9,035 nt of DNA from DATAMF01 sp964472565 (GCA_964472565.1 CAYYNB010000212.1:1-9035); one strand, 5' to 3'. Numbered from the stretch's first letter, positions 1-6,386 are shown. Notes: generated by a model from the letters alone, not told the origin. Numbers and translations: made by a program.

Positions 1-3000
1 CAGCAGCAGCTCCAGCGTAAACCTGGGTAAGATGCAAAGCGCCGCGAGCTTCGATCTGCTGCCACAGGTGGCGCACTGCATATGGGTCCCGCCGCCACCA
101 GGCTAACATGACCGCCTCATCCGTTAACAGACGGCGCAGATGATCCCAACTGCCTGCGGCAAACAGGTAATAAGCCGCCTCACCGCGTTGTTCAACCGGG
201 CGAGCAATATGATTCAATGCGTTTCCCAACCGTTGGTGCGTGCGTTGTAAGGCTGCCGGATCGAGCAGCCCACTGACCATGATAGCATGCCTTAAGGCGT
301 TGTGAGCCAGGCGCATGTTGCCGTCGTAGTCCAGCAAGTGCGGGCGAAGCGCTAAGAAAAATTCAGGCCAGTTGCGCGGAGATTTGACGGCCCACTGCGG
401 AATACCTTCAGGTAGCACAACTGATAGGCTGCGCAGCATGTCGATCTGGATTCCGTCAGGGGTAGCCCACAGCAAACGCAGGGCTTCAGCTACCATCCCC
501 GGTGGGGGGGAGTCAAACTCTTTCTGCCAGCGCCGAATCAGAAGTGAAAAAAGTGTTTCAACATTCGGCGTGCGCAAACAGATCTGAAGCTGAGCTTCCA
601 AACCCTCATAGTTACCAAAGACACGCAGTTCATTGAGCAGGGTTCGCAGATAAAGAGGGTTACCAGTCTGCGGATCGCGGATCAGGTCAGCCAACTGCTT
701 ATCTGTGAGCGATTTACCGTAATCATCCAAATAGCGCTGCGCCAGCAGGCCTCGCTCGGAAGGCGTCAGCGGGCGTAGCGGGAGCAGTCGCCAGCCAGAG
801 GTCTCGGCTTGCCGACAAATCGTGTCATCTGCCGCTGCGGTGATCATTTGTACACCCGGCGGCAATTGATCGGGTAGCCAATTTAACGATGGTTTACCTG
901 TGGAAGTGACAATCTGGTCCAGGGCATCCACCACCAATACAATAGGTTTTCCCCCAACGCTGGCTGTACGCAGCGCCGACTCCAAGAGTGGGCGTGGGTC
1001 TTCTTTTGGGGAGACACGAACTGACGAATCATTGAGCGCTTGCAGAAGTTTTTCTGCAGCTTCATGCACGGTGGGACTGCTGCTATCTGGAAAATAGAGA
1101 ATGACGCAGGCCTCAGGATGTGCATCCCGGTAGCGCCGCCCCCAGTTGGCCAGAAGCGCGGATTTACCCGCCCCTGCTTCACCGGTGATCAGGATAGGTG
1201 ATCCCTGCCGGGAAACTCCCTCACTAAGCTGGCGCTCGACTTCAGGTCGGGAGAGATATCCGACTGCCTGTTGGCGCAAAAATGCAGCCTGGTGCCGGGC
1301 TAATGGACTGAATTTAGCGGCCTCAAAACGGGTGGTCGCCAATGCCCGAAGCTGCGTTTCAATGAATCGAGCAGCTTCTTGGGGTTGGGTGTATTGCTCC
1401 AAACATTTTAAAGCCCCACTGCTGGCCTGTTTCCGTAATTTTTCTTGTTCGGTGGTGTGGTCGGAAACATCATTGGGCGAGGCTGTGCGTAAACACAAAA
1501 TTAGCGGTTTATTTTTGTCCTGAGCGCGTCTAATCTCCAGATCGGTAATGGATAAATGGGCAGGCTGTTTTTTGAGCCATGCGGTCAGGTCAGTGGAGGA
1601 AACCGTGTAATTCGGGGGGATATAACCATAGCGCGCACCAAGTAAACATACGACGACATCACTACGATCCACTTCTTTGAGCGACTCCTCCAGTGAGTTT
1701 TCTTCTGAGGTAACCCCCCAGCGCAAATCCACCGGCACAAACTGCACTCCATAATCATCTCCAAAAGTGTCCAGGCTGGGAAAAGTCTGTTTGACCAATG
1801 CTTCCCGTTCTGCCTGCATATCATTAAACGTGGATGAAATAAACACGCGCAGACGGCGATCTTCCGGCAACACCTCGGTTGCCGACCGAGATGTAGGTGT
1901 CTTTGTGGGTAAAGCTGCCGTTAATCGGAATAGTGAGTCATTAATCCAGAAGCGTAGACGGTCATCCGCTGCGGCATAGAGCGCCTCTAACAGAGTAACA
2001 GCTTTGGGATCTTTTACTCCCCCTAAAACACGGACCACTCGTTCGCGAACATGAGGGCGTGTATCCCGATCCAATACAGCCAACAGCGCCTGCGAATCAT
2101 GTACGGCCTCCGTTTCACCCAGGATATCCAAGGCATCACAGATGATATACAAACGTGGTGATTCCAGAGCGCGAACCAGCGCGCCCTGTACCGAGCGTTC
2201 CGCAGTCAGGCGGTGTAGGGAGGCCAGTACTGCATGGTAGTTTTCCTCATCGGGGTCAGGAAAAGCGTGTTGGGCTGTTTGATACGCGGACAGTGTTTCC
2301 CGTTGAGTCAGGAGTTGGCCCGCCTTAGGGCTTCCTTTAGTGGGCAAAATGGGTTCAATCTTTTGACCAATGAGCCACTGATCGGCCTCGGTCAACGAAA
2401 TACGCTGTAACATTAACAGTGCAAGCTGCCGCTGGCGTGAATTACCCTCATGAAGCCAATATGCCAACCGTTTGACGGCAGGTCGCCCAATCTGAGCCAC
2501 AATATCGGCTGTTTTACTATCACTCGTCCAATTTTCAGTTTGTAAAGCCGCAAATGAAATGGCTGCCTCGACAGCTCGTGCATCTCCAGCCACGCACATG
2601 GCACTGAGTGCATGCAGCGCATAGCCGGTTCCTGAATGATAGACGCTGTAGTGGCCTTCTTTGGCAGCCAGCAGCATCGAGCCTAAATCACCCCCGCGTC
2701 CCTCTTTTACAACCGCCAGTGTGCGCTCGCGGTCGCTTTCAAGATAATCTCTTAGAACCGTAAAAACGGATTGGCCGCCGATATTCGCCAGGGCTGCCAG
2801 AATATGAGCAGCCAATCCTTGATTGGAGCCATTCCGCTTCATTTCGAATAATCTCACAAGCGGTTGAACCGCCCTGGAATCCCGCAGTTGGCCAAGTGCC
2901 GTAATGACATGATGTAAGTAGGAATCGGGATCTCGCGCCTGGCGCATCAGATCATCATCAGTCTGGGCACGATTGAAGGCACTTAGCAGAGCGTCTAGGG

Positions 3001-3157
3001 CTTGAGGATTCCCGATCCTTCCTAAAGCATCTGCTGCATTTGTCGCCGATTCTATATTCTGAGTATCTGCTAATACTTCTTCCAGGCCAACGATATCATT
3101 GTGGGCAGCTAACCGGGATACGTCGCCACGAATGAACATCCGCCGAATATAAGCCAT
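1..3157 (-). CDS. Giant STAND ATPase: HEAT-like repeats, DUF4062, NACHT (3' end outside window)
   Basis: The frame is open for 1052 codons from ATG 3157 to the window edge, with no stop. The start has a GTGAGGA Shine-Dalgarno site 4 bases upstream; a second Met at codon 7 lacks one. Residues about 30-420 are helical repeats of HEAT type (for example ALGRIGNPQALDALL near residue 45 and RVLGGVKDPKAV near 378). Residues about 435-560 are DUF4062: RVFISSTFNDMQAER at 437-451, LRWGV at 478-482, LLGARYGYIPP at 505-515. A NACHT NTPase follows, with Walker A GEAGAGKS (K665) and Walker B LVVDALDQ (D744, D747), then the GNPLYLR segment near 832. The last visible part is helical and probably begins a repeat region. 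DUF4062-NACHT cores occur in TEP1, NWD1 and NPHP3 and in bacterial STAND proteins; the usual model is ligand sensing by repeats and nucleotide-driven oligomerisation. A defence role is inference. Confidence 0.93.
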   Translation of the reverse strand, partial: MAYIRRMFIRGDVSRLAAHNDIVGLEEVLADTQNIESATNAADALGRIGNPQALDALLSAFNRAQTDDDLMRQARDPDSYLHHVITALGQLRDSRAVQPLVRLFEMKRNGSNQGLAAHILAALANIGGQSVFTVLRDYLESDRERTLAVVKEGRGGDLGSMLLAAKEGHYSVYHSGTGYALHALSAMCVAGDARAVEAAISFAALQTENWTSDSKTADIVAQIGRPAVKRLAYWLHEGNSRQRQLALLMLQRISLTEADQWLIGQKIEPILPTKGSPKAGQLLTQRETLSAYQTAQHAFPDPDEENYHAVLASLHRLTAERSVQGALVRALESPRLYIICDALDILGETEAVHDSQALLAVLDRDTRPHVRERVVRVLGGVKDPKAVTLLEALYAAADDRLRFWINDSLFRLTAALPTKTPTSRSATEVLPEDRRLRVFISSTFNDMQAEREALVKQTFPSLDTFGDDYGVQFVPVDLRWGVTSEENSLEESLKEVDRSDVVVCLLGARYGYIPPNYTVSSTDLTAWLKKQPAHLSITDLEIRRAQDKNKPLILCLRTASPNDVSDHTTEQEKLRKQASSGALKCLEQYTQPQEAARFIETQLRALATTRFEAAKFSPLARHQAAFLRQQAVGYLSRPEVERQLSEGVSRQGSPILITGEAGAGKSALLANWGRRYRDAHPEACVILYFPDSSSPTVHEAAEKLLQALNDSSVRVSPKEDPRPLLESALRTASVGGKPIVLVVDALDQIVTSTGKPSLNWLPDQLPPGVQMITAAADDTICRQAETSGWRLLPLRPLTPSERGLLAQRYLDDYGKSLTDKQLADLIRDPQTGNPLYLRTLLNELRVFGNYEGLEAQLQICLRTPNVETLFSLLIRRWQKEFDSPPPGMVAEALRLLWATPDGIQIDMLRSLSVVLPEGIPQWAVKSPRNWPEFFLALRPHLLDYDGNMRLAHNALRHAIMVSGLLDPAALQRTHQRLGNALNHIARPVEQRGEAAYYLFAAGSWDHLRRLLTDEAVMLAWWRRDPYAVRHLWQQIEARGALHLTQVYAGAAA

Positions 3158-3226
3158 TTTATCCTCACTTATAGAGTGACTGATCAGCCACGGTCTATCA
3201 TCACAAAACATAAACGATTGGATTTT

Positions 3227-3535
3227 CTATAGGGAAATATGCTCCGGGCGATACAGAGTTAAGACGGTGATGCACACATGTAAAACGAGGCTGACAAAAT
3301 CTACACGTTGAGTTTCCGCCGTAAAGCATCGCGTCGCCGCACTAACAGCTACCGCCCCGCCTTCTTCCGGGAACGGCATATTTTCTATGTATCCCTTGAT
3401 GTCTCCGCTAGTTGTCTTGAGGAATCCACAGGCCATGAGGGATGCGACCTTCTTTGATCCGATCTCAGCCCAGGCGCTCGGAAAATTCCATTTGAGCGAT
3501 GTGGGGGCCTGACTTTGCGCGGCGTAAACTGGCAT
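3227..3535 (-). CDS. Small unknown ORF before the STAND gene, possibly frameshifted at its start
   Basis: A 102-residue frame from ATG 3535 to TAG; I do not recognise it. The ATG at 3535 has no Shine-Dalgarno site. The same frame stays open upstream to a stop at 3578-3580, adding 14 codons (YEQLITQGSLPSDG). Exactly there lies a well-formed initiation site, GGGAGAA at 3583-3589 six bases before ATG 3576, but its frame reads only MNNL and then stops. A one-base loss would join MNN to LITQGSLPSDG, so this may be a recently frameshifted gene of about 115 codons. Residues around WNFPSAWAEIGSKK and the hydrophobic FVSLVLHVCITVLTL stretch look protein-like but match no family I know. It sits between a good promoter and the STAND ATPase gene, 69 bases upstream of it, so co-transcription is likely. 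It could also be non-coding leader. Confidence 0.4.
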   Translation of the reverse strand: MPVYAAQSQAPTSLKWNFPSAWAEIGSKKVASLMACGFLKTTSGDIKGYIENMPFPEEGGAVAVSAATRCFTAETQRVDFVSLVLHVCITVLTLYRPEHISL

Positions 3536-3612
3536 GCCATCGGATGGAAGGCTACCCTGAGTTATAAGTTGTTCATACTAACTTCTCCCGCAAAATAGAA
3601 ACGCGCAGTATC

Positions 3613-3641
3613 TTTATATATGAGTATTAGCAATTTCGCAA
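3613..3641 (-). promoter_or_regulatory. Sigma-70-type promoter for the STAND ATPase unit
   Basis: Read on the minus strand, TTGCGA (3641-3636, 4 of 6 to the -35 consensus) is followed after exactly 17 bases by TATAAA (3618-3613, 5 of 6 to the -10 consensus). Transcription would begin near 3606 and run through the small ORF into the STAND gene. This is the best-scoring promoter I see in the window. It starts four bases after the large stem-loop at 3645-3680. Confidence 0.6.
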
Positions 3642-3644
3642 CTA

Positions 3645-3680
3645 CTATTGGAGGCGAGTTAACAAACTCACCTCCAATAG
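3645..3680 (-). terminator. 16-bp stem-loop at the end of the small-gene operon
   Basis: Arms CTATTGGAGGCGAGTT (3645-3660) and AACTCACCTCCAATAG (3665-3680) flank a 4-base loop. One position does not match: it is a C/A mismatch in plus-strand RNA but a G-U wobble in minus-strand RNA. The fold is therefore fully paired only in the strand that carries the genes, which supports an RNA role. It lies 24 bases past the stop of the 169-residue gene. No uridine run follows, so it is not a textbook intrinsic terminator. It may instead block decay or readthrough, or act as a DNA operator beside the next promoter. Confidence 0.55.
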
Positions 3681-3703
3681 AACCGTACAGTTCATAACAA
3701 CTT

Positions 3704-4213
3704 CTAGCGGTTGTTTGCCACTTGCCACCCGGTGAAAAGGGTTGTGCGCATTGGCCAGGTGTGTTCGTTCATCAACCGCAGAATACGCTGCTCACTGGCC
3801 GGGGTGACGCAGTAGGTGCGGTCGGTGTAACTCGTCTTGCTCCTCCGGCTGCGGCGATCCAGGCGGTTAACGGTCACGTGGTGATCTTCGGGGCAGTAGA
3901 AGACGTCTGCCAGGTCGCGCAGCTGAATATCCGGCTTGGCTTGGGCTGCCATCTTTTGAGTGCAAGCAGTGTGAGCCGTCTCCTTTTGCAGTTCGGTGAT
4001 GAAGTAGCGCACCCGCCCCGCCTCGTCGCGCATCACCGGAAGCCAGCCGGTGACAAAATCCACGATATGGTCTTCGCGCAGGCCTGCGGCGTGCGCCGCT
4101 TCCAGCAGGCGCTGTTCCAACGCATCAAGCTCAGTAATTAATGTCGCATTGACCGCCAGCAGCGCTTCATACTGCGCTTCGGGTACGTTCTGAAAATCTT
4201 CGCGGGTTAACAT
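3704..4213 (-). CDS. Unknown 169-residue protein, last gene of the operon
   Basis: I do not recognise this protein. The frame is open to an earlier ATG at 4264, but ATG 4213 has a good AGGAG Shine-Dalgarno site eight bases upstream and begins MLTREDFQNVPEAQYEALL, so I place the start there. Residues about 12-45 predict long amphipathic helices rich in Ala, Leu and Glu. The middle holds FYCPEDHH, and a basic patch RLDRRSRRSK precedes a helical C-terminus. Cysteines and a His pair could bind metal, but they form no known finger. The basic patch would suit nucleic-acid contact. It ends in TAG and lies just before the 16-bp stem-loop that separates this unit from the STAND ATPase unit. It is 121 bases downstream of the ribbon-helix-helix gene. 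The gene model is solid; the function is open. Confidence 0.75.
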   Translation of the reverse strand: MLTREDFQNVPEAQYEALLAVNATLITELDALEQRLLEAAHAAGLREDHIVDFVTGWLPVMRDEAGRVRYFITELQKETAHTACTQKMAAQAKPDIQLRDLADVFYCPEDHHVTVNRLDRRSRRSKTSYTDRTYCVTPASEQRILRLMNEHTWPMRTTLFTGWQVANNR

Positions 4214-4334
4214 CGTTGTGGCTCCTGTCTGCGGTGGGGTTCCAATCCCCAACCCTGAACACATCCTAGAGCAAGTGGCGTAACCTGGGAGGAGCGGTGA
4301 AGCCGGTTAACCCTGAGCGGAATGTCACATGCCC

Positions 4335-4550
4335 CTATTCCGCTGATTCGGTTGCTCCCCGGTGCCCACCAAGCTGTGGATCATCCGGCCACTCGAATCC
4401 CGCCTCGCGGATCTGCCTGCCGATCATGTCCCGGATCGCCTGGCTGCGTGAGACGCGAATGCCAAACTGCTTGTAGAGAAACTCCCGGTAAGCGTCGAGC
4501 GCCTTCAGCTGCTCTGCTTCGAACTTGAGACGAACATCAACACTGGCCAT
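4335..4550 (-). CDS. Ribbon-helix-helix (CopG/MetJ-type) DNA-binding protein
   Basis: A 71-residue protein. The start at ATG 4550 is fixed by a strong AGGAGG eight bases upstream; a longer in-frame start at 4598 has none. The ribbon-helix-helix pattern is clear: a beta strand VDVRLKF at residues 4-10, helix A at about 13-27, a turn at G30, and helix B SRSQAIRDMIGRQIREAG at 34-51. In this family the strand pairs in a dimer and its odd residues (here D5, R7, K9) read the major groove. Such proteins act as plasmid copy repressors, antitoxins or element regulators. No toxin partner is recognisable next door. The imperfect palindrome in the promoter spacer at 5144-5161 upstream is a natural candidate operator (inference). 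The tail after residue 52 is probably disordered. Confidence 0.8.
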   Translation of the reverse strand: MASVDVRLKFEAEQLKALDAYREFLYKQFGIRVSRSQAIRDMIGRQIREAGFEWPDDPQLGGHRGATESAE

Positions 4551-4603
4551 CCTCACTACCTCCTGTGATTTTTTTGAACACGAATGATACTTTGGCAAGG
4601 GGC

Positions 4604-4621
4604 CGCCGGTGTAACCCGGCG
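4604..4621 (-). other. GC-rich stem-loop between two genes
   Basis: CGCCGG (4604-4609) and CCGGCG (4616-4621) form a perfect 6-bp stem around a 6-base loop. It lies 12 bases past the TAA of the 109-residue gene and before the ribbon-helix-helix gene. No uridine run follows on the minus strand, so a partial terminator or an RNA-processing boundary is possible. Confidence 0.35.
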
Positions 4622-4633
4622 ACCCGCACTGGC

Positions 4634-4963
4634 TTACAAGATAATCGTGTCGCCGTCAACCATCACGGCGATACCCAGCCGCCCCGTTTTGAGATGCAGG
4701 TACAGGCCGACGCCGTAAACCGTCGTCAAGTCCAACTCCCGTATCTCAGGCGGATAGGCTGAAATCAACACCACCGGCCCAATGTGGGGGATGTTGTTGA
4801 TGACCCATTGAGCAAGTCCATCGCTCACTTCCACCTGGTCGAAATGCGCTTCCATGTGATGGATCGCCATCTCGACCAGGACCTCGTCGTTTTCATCCTC
4901 ATAAGGAATGCAAACTGAAAGCCGGTGAAGTGACTTGCCAAAAGCACCTTCGTGTGAGAACAT
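4634..4963 (-). CDS. Unknown 109-residue acidic protein
   Basis: I do not recognise this protein. The start at ATG 4963 has a strong AAAGGAG seven bases upstream. The frame continues up to an ATG at 5125, but that extension is basic and Pro-rich, lacks a Shine-Dalgarno site and overlaps leader hairpins, so I exclude it. It would matter only if the nearby promoter gave a leaderless message. The protein begins MFSHEGAFGKSLHRLSVCIP, has an acidic helical middle (EDENDEVLVEMAIHHMEAHF), and ends in alternating hydrophobic segments (GVGLYLHLKTGRLGIAVMVD) suggesting a beta sheet. It reads as a small soluble alpha/beta domain with no visible catalytic motif. It is the first gene after the palindrome-bearing promoter and its structured leader, and the ribbon-helix-helix gene follows 83 bases on. 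Confidence 0.75.
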   Translation of the reverse strand: MFSHEGAFGKSLHRLSVCIPYEDENDEVLVEMAIHHMEAHFDQVEVSDGLAQWVINNIPHIGPVVLISAYPPEIRELDLTTVYGVGLYLHLKTGRLGIAVMVDGDTIIL

Positions 4964-5005
4964 TGTGTTACTCCTTTCATTTGCTGACTGCGGATGAATG
5001 AGAGT

Positions 5006-5125
5006 AGAAGGTCGGGCCGCAACCCCGGCCTTCTCTCTGGCGGTCGATCTCGTTGGTGGTCCCTTCTTCGGGTTGGGCTGGCGCGGTGATCCCCGCGTTA
5101 TGAGGTGCTGCTTCCCGTACCTCAT
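5006..5125 (-). promoter_or_regulatory. Structured 5' leader with three stem-loops
   Basis: The stretch 4964-5137 between the candidate promoter and the 109-residue gene holds no supported gene but three stems. Stem 1 is ATGAGGT (5100-5106) with ACCTCAT (5119-5125), a perfect 7 bp. Stem 2 is CGCGG (5082-5086) with CCGCG (5093-5097). Stem 3 is AGAAGGTCGGG (5006-5016) with CCCGGCCTTCT (5024-5034), 11 bp with one A/C mismatch in minus-strand RNA and a wobble in plus-strand RNA. I match it to no known riboswitch. It could be a regulatory leader or a separate small RNA. Confidence 0.4.
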
Positions 5126-5137
5126 TATTCAATTATG

Positions 5138-5166
5138 TATATAGTGTACCACATGATACACGGAAA
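5138..5166 (-). promoter_or_regulatory. Candidate promoter with an operator-like palindrome in its spacer
   Basis: On the minus strand TTTCCG (5166-5161, 3 of 6 to -35) and TATATA (5143-5138, 4 of 6 to -10) are separated by 17 bases. The spacer plus one base is an imperfect palindrome, GTGTACCACATGATACAC (5144-5161 on the plus strand), with 14 of 18 positions symmetric. The hexamers are weak, as in a regulated promoter. A bound dimer there would block RNA polymerase. The site follows a terminator-like element and precedes the 109-residue and ribbon-helix-helix genes. Confidence 0.45.
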
Positions 5167-5171
5167 GGGAA

Positions 5172-5208
5172 GGCCAAAAGGCCCAGACCACCAATCTTTA
5201 GGGGTCTG
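5172..5208 (-). terminator. Double-hairpin terminator-like element
   Basis: Read on the minus strand, CAGACC and GGTCTG (5208-5203 and 5189-5184) form one stem. A second hairpin, GGCC-TTTT-GGCC (5183-5172), follows immediately, then a pyrimidine-rich TTCCCTTT. It lies 12 bases past the TAG of the 138-residue gene and just before the next promoter, which fits an end of transcription. The U content is modest, so efficiency is uncertain. Confidence 0.5.
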
Positions 5209-5220
5209 AGCCACGAGCAG

Positions 5221-5637
5221 CTATTGAATGAAGGTGGGGGGATTGAGCAGTGGAACGATGGGAATAAACCAGACGCGCGCCTCATCTAAAAAGTAGCCGT
5301 ATTCAACGTCGAAGGCACGGTGCGAGGTATAACCCAACTGGCGCAGGTGATCGTCGGTCAGCCTGGCTGCCTCAACCAGTTCAATGTTTGTCGCCTGGAG
5401 TTGAATGACCGACTGCGTCGCCAGGGACCGGACAGGGAACACTTCACCACGCGTTGTGGTATCGTGTCGAAAATGCTCCACCTTCCAAACCGAGGGAATA
5501 GCGCCGGTATCATCCGCCAGCGGCTGCCAGGCGCTGGCTTCGGTTTCCATATAACGGTCGGCAGCAGTGGCGATGATCAGGATTGCGGTTTTGCTGCCGT
5601 CGATAATCTTATCGGCATGCACGATACAGGTGCGCAT
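5221..5637 (-). CDS. Unknown 138-residue protein, faintly ASCH-like
   Basis: The start at ATG 5637 has GGGAG seven bases upstream; the frame's longer start at 5772 would overlap the preceding gene by 131 bases and gives an implausible Arg-rich extension. The N-terminal half shows beta-type segments (KTAILIIATAADRYM). The C-terminal half, with LTDDHLRQLGYTSHRAF followed by ARVWFIPIVPL, has the look of the helix and last strand of ASCH/PUA-like RNA-binding folds, where a helix with a Leu-Gly-[FY]-x-S pattern precedes a Val-Trp strand. That is only a resemblance and I would not name the function from it. Only four bases separate it from the upstream 78-residue gene, and its Shine-Dalgarno site overlaps that gene's end, so the two are surely co-translated. 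The stop is TAG, followed by a terminator-like double hairpin. Confidence 0.75.
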   Translation of the reverse strand: MRTCIVHADKIIDGSKTAILIIATAADRYMETEASAWQPLADDTGAIPSVWKVEHFRHDTTTRGEVFPVRSLATQSVIQLQATNIELVEAARLTDDHLRQLGYTSHRAFDVEYGYFLDEARVWFIPIVPLLNPPTFIQ

Positions 5638-5641
5638 GGTG

Positions 5642-5878
5642 TTACTCCCAGATCGCTTCCTCAGCGAGATCCGGCGGACAGGGATACTGCCCCTCGACCG
5701 GCTCGCCAACCATCTCTTCGAGGGCGTGCCGCGCGGCGGTAGCGAGTTGCTCCGCGTTGGCCGCTGGTTCAATCATATACCGGAACCGCGCGGTCTGAAC
5801 ATACCGGGACACAATTGCCCGGTCTTCGACAAAATGAATCAGAACCTGGTTGTTCGCAGGGATAACCGGGGGTATCAT
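5642..5878 (-). CDS. Unknown 78-residue protein
   Basis: I do not recognise this protein. The start at ATG 5878 has GAAAGG eight bases upstream, and the stop is TAA. The product begins MIPPVIPANNQVLIHFVEDRA, then a strand-like RYVQTARFRYMIEP, then one clear helix NAEQLATAARHALEEMVG, and an acidic tail ending DLAEEAIWE. The size and order suggest a small alpha/beta subunit rather than an enzyme. It is the first gene of a pair with the 138-residue protein (four-base gap), implying a fixed ratio between the two. Its ribosome binding site lies inside a small stem-loop (5885-5900), with a larger one just before it, so its translation or the transcription into this pair may be controlled separately from the upstream genes. 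Confidence 0.72.
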   Translation of the reverse strand: MIPPVIPANNQVLIHFVEDRAIVSRYVQTARFRYMIEPAANAEQLATAARHALEEMVGEPVEGQYPCPPDLAEEAIWE

Positions 5879-5884
5879 GGTGAT

Positions 5885-5900
5885 AGCCTTTCGTCAGGCT
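5885..5900 (-). promoter_or_regulatory. Stem-loop covering the Shine-Dalgarno site of the 78-residue gene
   Basis: In minus-strand RNA AGCCU and AGGCU pair around the loop GACGAA. The GAAAGG ribosome binding site straddles the loop and the 3' arm, eight bases before ATG 5878. Folding would partly mask it. The stem is only 5 bp, so the effect may be modest. Confidence 0.4.
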
Positions 5901-5901
5901 A

Positions 5902-5939
5902 GGCGGGGAGCGGCATCCGCCAAGAATTCGCTCCCCGCC
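5902..5939 (-). terminator. Perfect 11-bp GC-rich stem-loop in the 5940-6002 intergenic region
   Basis: GGCGGGGAGCG (5902-5912) pairs perfectly with CGCTCCCCGCC (5929-5939) around a 16-base loop. It lies 63 bases past the stop of the 127-residue gene and one base before the Shine-Dalgarno hairpin. No uridine run follows on the minus strand, so it is more likely a pause, attenuator or decay barrier than a full terminator. The rest of 5940-6002 shows nothing clear. Confidence 0.45.
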
Positions 5940-6002
5940 ACTTCATTTCATTGTCGGGAATTGGTTTTTTCCAGCAAATCGCCGCTGGACATACGATTAA
6001 CC

Positions 6003-6386
6003 TCACCATTCGAAGGCTGGATAATTTTTCTTAGGGGCAGCCTGCCGCCGTGTTTGATATGCTTGCTGCTCGTTGTGGCAAATCAGGAATACCTGATCCA
6101 GGTCGGCGATAAAACTCAACGCCCAGTAGCGCCCCAGGCGGCGCAGCTGATCTTCGCTATGCATCTGGTATTCAGGCAGAAAAACAAACTCGCAGGTATA
6201 ACACGCGCCGTAGTGGAGCGTGATCGCCAGAACGATGCTTTCGCCAGCAGCTTCGCCTTGCACCTCGATAAACGAGTCCGGTGCCCAAGTGTTGAGCTTT
6301 TCGGCTAAATAGCTGACAACAGTGGCAATTGCCGGTGTCCACGGGTAGGTAACCGAACGATCCAGCTCGTACTCGATCTCCATCAT
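6003..6386 (-). CDS. Unknown 127-residue protein
   Basis: I do not recognise this protein. It begins with two Met codons; AGGGG lies three bases before the first and six before the second, so ATG 6383 is an equally good start. The product has an acidic strand-like N-terminus (MEIEYELDRSV), a helix around ATVVSYLAEKL, hydrophobic alternating segments (SIVLAITLHYG, YTCEFVFLPEY), a helix EDQLRRLGRYWALSFIADL, and a basic tail ending KKNYPAFEW. This reads as a soluble alpha/beta domain of about 105 residues with a flexible end. Two nearby cysteines (GACYTCEF) may be structural. It follows the 41-residue microprotein by 10 bases, which points to the same transcript, and it is the last gene of the overlapping block before the stem-loop at 5902-5939. 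Confidence 0.72.
   Translation of the reverse strand: MMEIEYELDRSVTYPWTPAIATVVSYLAEKLNTWAPDSFIEVQGEAAGESIVLAITLHYGACYTCEFVFLPEYQMHSEDQLRRLGRYWALSFIADLDQVFLICHNEQQAYQTRRQAAPKKNYPAFEW

Noticed and set aside
883..2622. Minus-strand open frames inside the STAND gene in another frame (883-1182, 1585-1824, 2413-2622)
   Set aside because: The long frame from 3157 carries all the recognisable domain motifs without interruption; these are shadows.
4233..4254. A tRNA T-arm look-alike on the plus strand: TGGGG-TTCCAAT-CCCCA, 5-bp stem and 7-base loop
   Set aside because: No matching acceptor stem, anticodon arm or D arm lies upstream, and the loop has C where tRNAs have a purine. A tRNA-end attachment site is therefore unsupported; it is probably a small stem near the start of the 169-residue gene.
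4335..4963. Ribbon-helix-helix gene and its neighbour as a toxin-antitoxin pair
   Set aside because: Neither flanking product shows RelE, ParE, PIN or MazF features, and the 83- and 121-base gaps are wider than usual for such pairs.
3722..6308. Plus-strand open frames of 110-150 codons (for example 3722-4141, 5320-5742, 5850-6308)
   Set aside because: They lie antisense to minus-strand genes that have good Shine-Dalgarno sites and operon spacing, and their products are Arg/Pro-rich with no protein-like pattern.
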